Below, in pieces: positions 58,709 through 64,000 of a DNA stretch of 64,000 nt. This stretch comes from Climacium dendroides (taxonomy: Eukaryota > Streptophyta > Bryopsida > Hypnales > Climaciaceae). The stretch's first letter is position 1; each line of letters starts with the position of its first letter. The notes below the pieces were generated by a model. That model was given only the letters and a program-made list of their open reading frames with translations, did not search any database and was not told where the DNA came from. Where the stretch lies: NCBI GenBank assembly GCA_950106755.1, contig OX467092.1, positions 26,984,582 to 27,048,581 of the forward strand. Direction: 5' to 3'. The position numbers and the translations under genes are program-made.

Positions 58709-61670
58709 AGATCGTTGCAACTGACAGATACGTCCAATGTGGTACGTACTTTGTTCTAGTTATACGGAAGACTTACAAGAATATCAATTTTTGACATTGA
58801 GAATGTCAAGGTGATGTCAAGATATTGCCATGAGACAATAAGCTAATCCTTTTCTTTACTCTATTCAAATAAAATATGTATCTATAGTACTAAGATCTCA
58901 TGCTTGGATAACTACCAACTAAGAGTTTGTGCATGTTCTGTCTACACATTAGCGCAAACAAAAGTATGATGGGATGCATGATAAATCAAGTATTTGGAAT
59001 GCCAAGTGACTTCCAAAATAACTCCATGAGGTTGCTGCCCTCACCTGTGCCTGTCCTAGAAACGCAACAATCCAATTTAAGTTAATGAGGTGCATCACAT
59101 GTCTTTAGACTGCAATGCGTGCTATAGCTTGCACATGGGATATAAACAAAAATCAACAAAGCAAAAATCACAAATCACAAGTCATGCAAATAATGAATTC
59201 TTAATTTCTAATGAATGTGGTTGCAACTGTTGCGTTGCAATGCAACCATACTTATCTCCTTCTGTCAAGTGTGTCTACAAATCGAGTATTGGAATCAAGG
59301 CTTCAAGACCCGGTGTGAACAATGTTGTAAGGCAATTGGACCGACTAGCCTTTTACCAACTCAACACAAAGTGATACAATATCTCTTAGGCAAGTATATT
59401 GAGCTTCCAGTAATGTAGTTAAGTAACGGACTGTATTACCCTTCTTTCATGGTGATATGGCTTTAGGAGCCTATAAACACTTTGTCTGTAATCAATAGGA
59501 TTTAATGTTATTGCGCTGACATCAAGGGCCTGGATTGATTGCTTTGTATCTCTTATATACCATCGTTATTTTTTTTGTGAATATTCTAATATTGGGCTCA
59601 AATTTTTAATTAATATCAATGTGTCAGTTATGCCTTTGGTGGCTATTTTATTACACATCTGTGATGCTATGTCAGAATGTATTAGTACAGACTTGTACAG
59701 ATAGCTTTCTTCATTTGTCGAGCAAGTTCAACCACTATATCACAAAGCTAATACTATAGAGAAATCTTTATTTATCCATTGATTCTTGTACATGTAATGT
59801 CACAATAATACAAAAGCATTATATGTGACTCATTTTTGTCAAGAATCTAACACTAGGCTACAAAAGTAGGAAAAAAAAGTTCTTAGAATGCCCCCAAAAG
59901 TTGAAATTTTTAAATTTTTTTTTTTCAAAAACTGACATTGCTGGGTCTCAGCCATGTCAGCCAACTACACTGTCGCTGTTCTGTTGTTGCTGCACTGTCG
60001 TTGTTGTAGTGCATTGTGGCGAGTTCCCTACCATAATAACTCACAGCCTTCTAAAGGCCTCAAATCCCATCTAATGATGGCTTCTTGCACATGCCACCTT
60101 GGGCCCCTTCAATATTTGCACAATAATGTAGAATGTAGCTATTAGGATAACTCAAAAGCTTCAAATCGCAATTGTGCCCCTCTACCAAGAAGAAATTTTG
60201 ATCTTTTTTTGGCAACTTCACAAATTTGAAATCCAATTAATAAATCCAATTGCAATCCACAATTTAATTTTTTTTTTAAATTTGTGACCACAAGTAATCC
60301 ATGAAGCAATTGCAAAATCTAATTTATGAGATAAAGATTATAATGAATGATAATTTATGAATAGTGCAACCTCCCTTTAGAAATCTATCGTACAAACTCT
60401 TCCATTCCATTACTTTGCCTATCCAACTTGTCCTCCCAATGCAATGAAACAAAATTTGATTTCATCAATTCATTACTCTCTCACCACCAAGCAAATCATG
60501 CTACAATGTGGTAACAAATTGCGTCACTAAACCTCCCAATACACAAGTATTTCCTCCTTTCTTTATAAACGCACTAAAGGTTACTTTACACCTAGAAGTT
60601 AGGCTAGTTTGTTGTGTAAGAGGCCAAAAATCCTCACTTGTGATTGGACAAAAGCTAAAATTAGTCCAAACCTTTAAAGGTCAAGCCAATTTAATCCCTA
60701 CAGGACCAGAGGATTTTCAAGGAGACATTGTCAAAAACTATAGGGGTTTGGTATATTATTCAAAACTGAAAATTAAATTTTTTTTTTGAAACTTCAATTG
60801 TACAAAACTAAATTTAAATATTTTACCAGAATGTGGAAAAAATTTCATCCCATTTGACCATTCAAATTAAAAGATTATAATGTTTGAAGTGAAAAAAAAC
60901 CTTGTTTCCATTCTTGCAAATTAGGGTAGTAGACTTCCGGCCCTTTTGGAGTAAAATTATTGCTCTACACAAATATGAGAATTTTGAACATTTATAAGTA
61001 TATAATATAAGGTTCACCCACAAAAATTTAAAAGCAAATATAGAGTCTAGCTTGTTCTAAATCACCCTACAATGCAAGGAAGTTAAGTGAATTTGCAATA
61101 CACTAGTCATTTTTTGATGATTTCTTGTGCAATGAAATTTTTTTAATTTGAAATCCAAATAGTAAAAAGTTAGGGACAAACATTTGGAATATGTGGAAAA
61201 TATTTGAAGAATTTTGACTACATTGATTGCAAGATAATAGGACTTGAAGTTAGAAGAAAATGTTTTTCTTTGAAACCACTCCAACATAGCTAACAAAATT
61301 TGAGTCTTCTTATTATGTGATTTGAGGACTGATTTTTTTTAATAATTGTATGCCATATTTTATTAGTTGCATACATGCCAAGTTTCAAAAGTTGATGATC
61401 TTTTTGGCAAGAGATTTACCAAAGATTCCTAAATTGCCTAAGCTGCTTGAAAAGTTCAAGGCAACATATCTTTTGATTTGGGCTCTTGATTAGAAAAAAA
61501 TTATTTTTTACAAAAGAAGTACATTATATCCAAATTTCATAAACATCCGACCCAAAATGCCTTTGTAGGAACCTACCCAAGATTTCTTTCATACATTCAA
61601 CAAATACTTGGTCCTTTAGAGGTTAATGGAATGAATTTTTTATTCAAAAAAGACATGATCTGATATGGCT
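58709..61670. other. Intergenic, AT-rich; no gene recognised
   Basis: A stretch at 59000-59420 is less AT-rich, with an open frame of about 90 codons (Cys-containing, no known family). Copies of the dispersed block around ATTGCAAGATAATA lie near 60870 and 61220. Nothing firm. Confidence 0.35.
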
Positions 61671-61702
61671 AGAGCTTGATGAATTGGGTGCACCAAGAAT
61701 GG

Positions 61703-61975
61703 AAGGCCAATGTTAGATCAACTATAAAATTTTAAAAATAATTTATTTGTATTTAATGTGGTTGAATTTCTATAGTCTAGGATTGCAAGGCCAATGTTGG
61801 ATCAACTATAAAATTTTAAAATTTTAAAAATAATTTATTCTTATTTAATGTGGCTGAATTTCTATAGTCTAGGAATGCAAGGCCAATGTTAGATCAACTA
61901 AAAAAATTTAAATTTTTAAAAATAATTTATTCTTATTTAATGTGGCTGAATTTCTATAGTCTAGGAATGCAAAAG
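61703..61975. repeat. Three tandem repeats of about 85-97 bp
   Basis: AAGGCCAATGTTAGATCAAC starts at 61703, 61787 and 61879; each unit ends TGAATTTCTATAGTCTAGGA. Units differ mainly in the length of an A/T run. Confidence 0.75.
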
Positions 61976-62235
61976 AACCTCGCAGTCCTATAGAAAAGCT
62001 AAATCTCATCTAATGCACCAATTGAAACTATAGACTATCTAACATCTATTTCTATTCTGCTTGTATCTATTTTGCTTGTACTACAACCAATCCTCCCAAA
62101 TGTAAAGAATGTAGACATGCAATGTATTGACCATTCTAGGGAAGATTATTTTGCTAGTTAAGAATTCCTTTTGCAAAGGAGAGATTCCAACTGTAATGAG
62201 ATTGTAGAGGACAAAATCCTTGAAGACCCTTTTTC

Positions 62236-62339
62236 AAGTGAATCGTTACAAAACTTAGAAGAAAATTAGTGGCCACTTGAGCTCCTACATTCCATTAAAT
62301 GGCCATTAATTTTCTTCTAAGTTTTGTAAGGATTCACTT
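62236..62339. repeat. 104-bp foldback
   Basis: AAGTGAATCGTTACAAAACT continues TAGAAGAAAATTAGTGGCCA and returns inverted as TGGCCATTAATTTTCTTCTA ... GATTCACTT. The arms of about 40 bp have two or three mismatches around a short loop. Confidence 0.6.
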
Positions 62340-62510
62340 AAGAAAATTAGTGACCATTTTTCCATTTGAATATGTAATGTAGATTACTAGTTCAATTGCA
62401 AAGAAGAAGGGAAGTAATTTATTGAAAAGGGAGGGAATGAAGTTTTGTATAAGACTGTACACAAAAAAGAGGCCCACTAGAGAAGTCAAGGAACTGTTGA
62501 GTTGCCGTTG

Positions 62511-62590
62511 AGTTCCATTGCATTAGAGGCCTTTCATTGAATGGCACCTAGTTCCATTGCATTAGAGGCCTTTCGTTGAATGGCACCTAG
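62511..62590. repeat. 39-bp tandem duplication
   Basis: AGTTCCATTGCATTAGAGGC (continuing CTTTCATTGAATGGCACCT) occurs twice, at 62511 and 62550, with one base difference. Confidence 0.7.
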
Positions 62591-63300
62591 TAGGACGGAA
62601 CACTAGGAAGAGAGTTGGGTGTTGAGGTCAAAGTGTGTCAACATTTTTCGATGAGGCCCAAATCTCTAAATATGAAATACAATCTTGCAATCTACATTAC
62701 ATATTCAAATGGGAAAAATTTCTATACATTTACATAGGAATCTCTACATTTTTGTAGAATTGAATTTTCCATTTTTTTTTCCATTTCATTTTTGCTCAAT
62801 GCTTAAAAAAATTGGCAATTTTGGATAATTTTTGAATATGAGCTTTGAGATCCAATTACCTACTCTTACAACAAATGGTCTGCCTGTCAGTTTCGAAGAT
62901 CAGTGATTCAGTGTGGCAGACAGCCCTTCTTTCACATGAAAGATTATTAACTTATGGATGGGAGAGTGGGAAACAGCGAATGAAGGAGACAGAAAACGGA
63001 TGAGAAACAAGAGAAGGGATGGATGGTTGGACGGATGAAGACCAGCCATGTCTGTCCGCAGAACTTTGCTTGGAATGCCCTCGCTTGTTTTGTTTGCTGA
63101 CTTCCCACTTTTGCTTCCTGCTCCCGCCCTTGGATTGATTTGTTTGCACTTGCTGCAGCTGCTGCTGTATCCTACGCTTCGTTCTCCGCTCATTTCAGTG
63201 TTGATTCTTCTGCTTCAAATTTTTACCTCCAGGCCAAAGCGCTACCGCTGCAATTTCGTTTCACATATTTTTATACACATATTTTTTCTTCATCGTCGCT

Positions 63301-63904
63301 ATGAGGATCCGTAAAGGCCATCGATGCTTGCCGCTGCCGCATGCTAATGGTTTTTCTCTGCACGGCGTGCTTGATGAAGCGAGGGACGATGCGAATCAGG
63401 CGTTGCTCAACCTCGTGGCGCTTGCAGACAATTTAGTTGATGGTTCTCAGAACATTCAGGTACGCTTAATTTGTAGCCTTGTTATATTACCTCATGAGCG
63501 TCGGTGCGTGTGCATATGTCATACTGTATGAATTCGACTCTAGAATGTTTAAATTACAGTGCGCGCAGTTTTTTGTTTTTTTTCTCTTGATGAGATGTCG
63601 GCTGATGCAGCGTAGTTACTTTTAATCTCGAATTGTTGCAAACCCCGGGGTCTCGACAAATGAGGGAAGCAATGTCGGTGTGTTTGATTGCTTGGCTTTC
63701 TGTGACTGGAACTACAATGTTTATTATAGTTTGTGAACTTGTCCTCAACATACTGTCCTTGTAGTGGTCCATATACGGTTTATTTGGAACACTATTAGTG
63801 ACTTGATTTTTTAATTTTGAGGCAGGAACATGCAAAAGATACGTCTCCGGAGAGGAAGAAGTTCCCAGAGCGTGAGCCTGAGGAGAACAGGCATATTCTC
63901 AACC
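63301..63904 (+). CDS. Unrecognised plant gene, first two exons (runs off the window)
   Basis: Exon 63301-63459 starts at ATG and encodes MRIRKGHRCLPLPHANGFSL then HGVLDEARDDANQALLNLVA, ending at CAG/GTACGC. Exon 63826-63904 (after TTGAGGCAG) is in phase and encodes EHAKDTSPERKKFPEREPEE NRHILN before a GTACGT donor. The sequence from 62880 to the start is GC-richer than the surrounding repeats, as expected for a promoter and leader. The product begins basic, then has a short helical acidic stretch and a charged hydrophilic second exon; I do not recognise the family. Splice sites and phase support a real gene, but the start choice is uncertain and most of the protein lies beyond the right edge. 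Confidence 0.5.
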
Positions 63905-64000
63905 GTACGTAGAGTAATTTTTACGTCAAGTATTTGTTGGAGGAAATCCCACTGACTCCTTGACTGCTTTAGATGCCATGGTTTTGGCACAATGACTGAA

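Noticed and set aside
59090..59420. 94-codon Cys-containing frame as a small secreted protein gene
   Set aside because: No signal peptide, no recognisable family and no promoter-like surroundings.

Overview
The window looks like nuclear DNA of a land plant, most likely a non-flowering one (a moss or similar lineage; the lineage is an inference). Genes have many short exons with GT-AG introns. They encode plant-specific proteins: a plastid ClpB3 chaperone, a PUX11-type UBX protein and an EXS-domain protein. They sit as GC-richer islands in very AT-rich DNA packed with transposon remains. No rRNA, tRNA, CRISPR or prokaryotic operon structure was seen.

Layout. 1-1482: last four exons of an EXS-domain transporter-like gene (+). 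1583-9549: a 7.97-kb CACTA/EnSpm-like element with 13-bp perfect inverted ends, a 3-bp target duplication (AGA) and clustered GGGGCTAA subterminal motifs. It carries broken exons of at least two unrelated host genes (a TrhO/STR-type rhodanese protein and a RUNKEL-like kinase) in the same orientation, plus a nested 718-bp TIR element and a Helitron. 9550-17490: AT-rich DNA with a second 718-bp element, a foldback and decayed sequence. 17494-22615: heat-shock elements, TATA box and the complete 10-exon CLPB3 gene (+). 23689-27690: complete 9-exon PUX11 gene (-), convergent with CLPB3, with a MITE in its last intron. 27691-37700: gene-free, several MITE-like elements and a second, rearranged Helitron copy. 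38355-38570: a small secreted, probably GPI-anchored peptide gene (-) in a GC-rich island. 39188-62880: repeats only, including a hAT-like MITE, a LINE 3' fragment, two diverged LTR-like copies, a 718-bp element interrupted by a 147-bp CACTA MITE, and a second complete non-autonomous CACTA element (55735-58705) built around about 23 copies of a 38-bp dyad repeat. 63301-63904: first two exons of an unrecognised gene running off the right edge.

The genes do not form a pathway. CLPB3 (plastid disaggregase) and PUX11 (CDC48 adaptor) both serve protein quality control, but nothing in the sequence indicates co-regulation. The most interesting content is the transposon biology: two CACTA elements with matching 3-bp target duplications, one acting as a carrier of host exons and the other as a vehicle for a higher-order satellite array.
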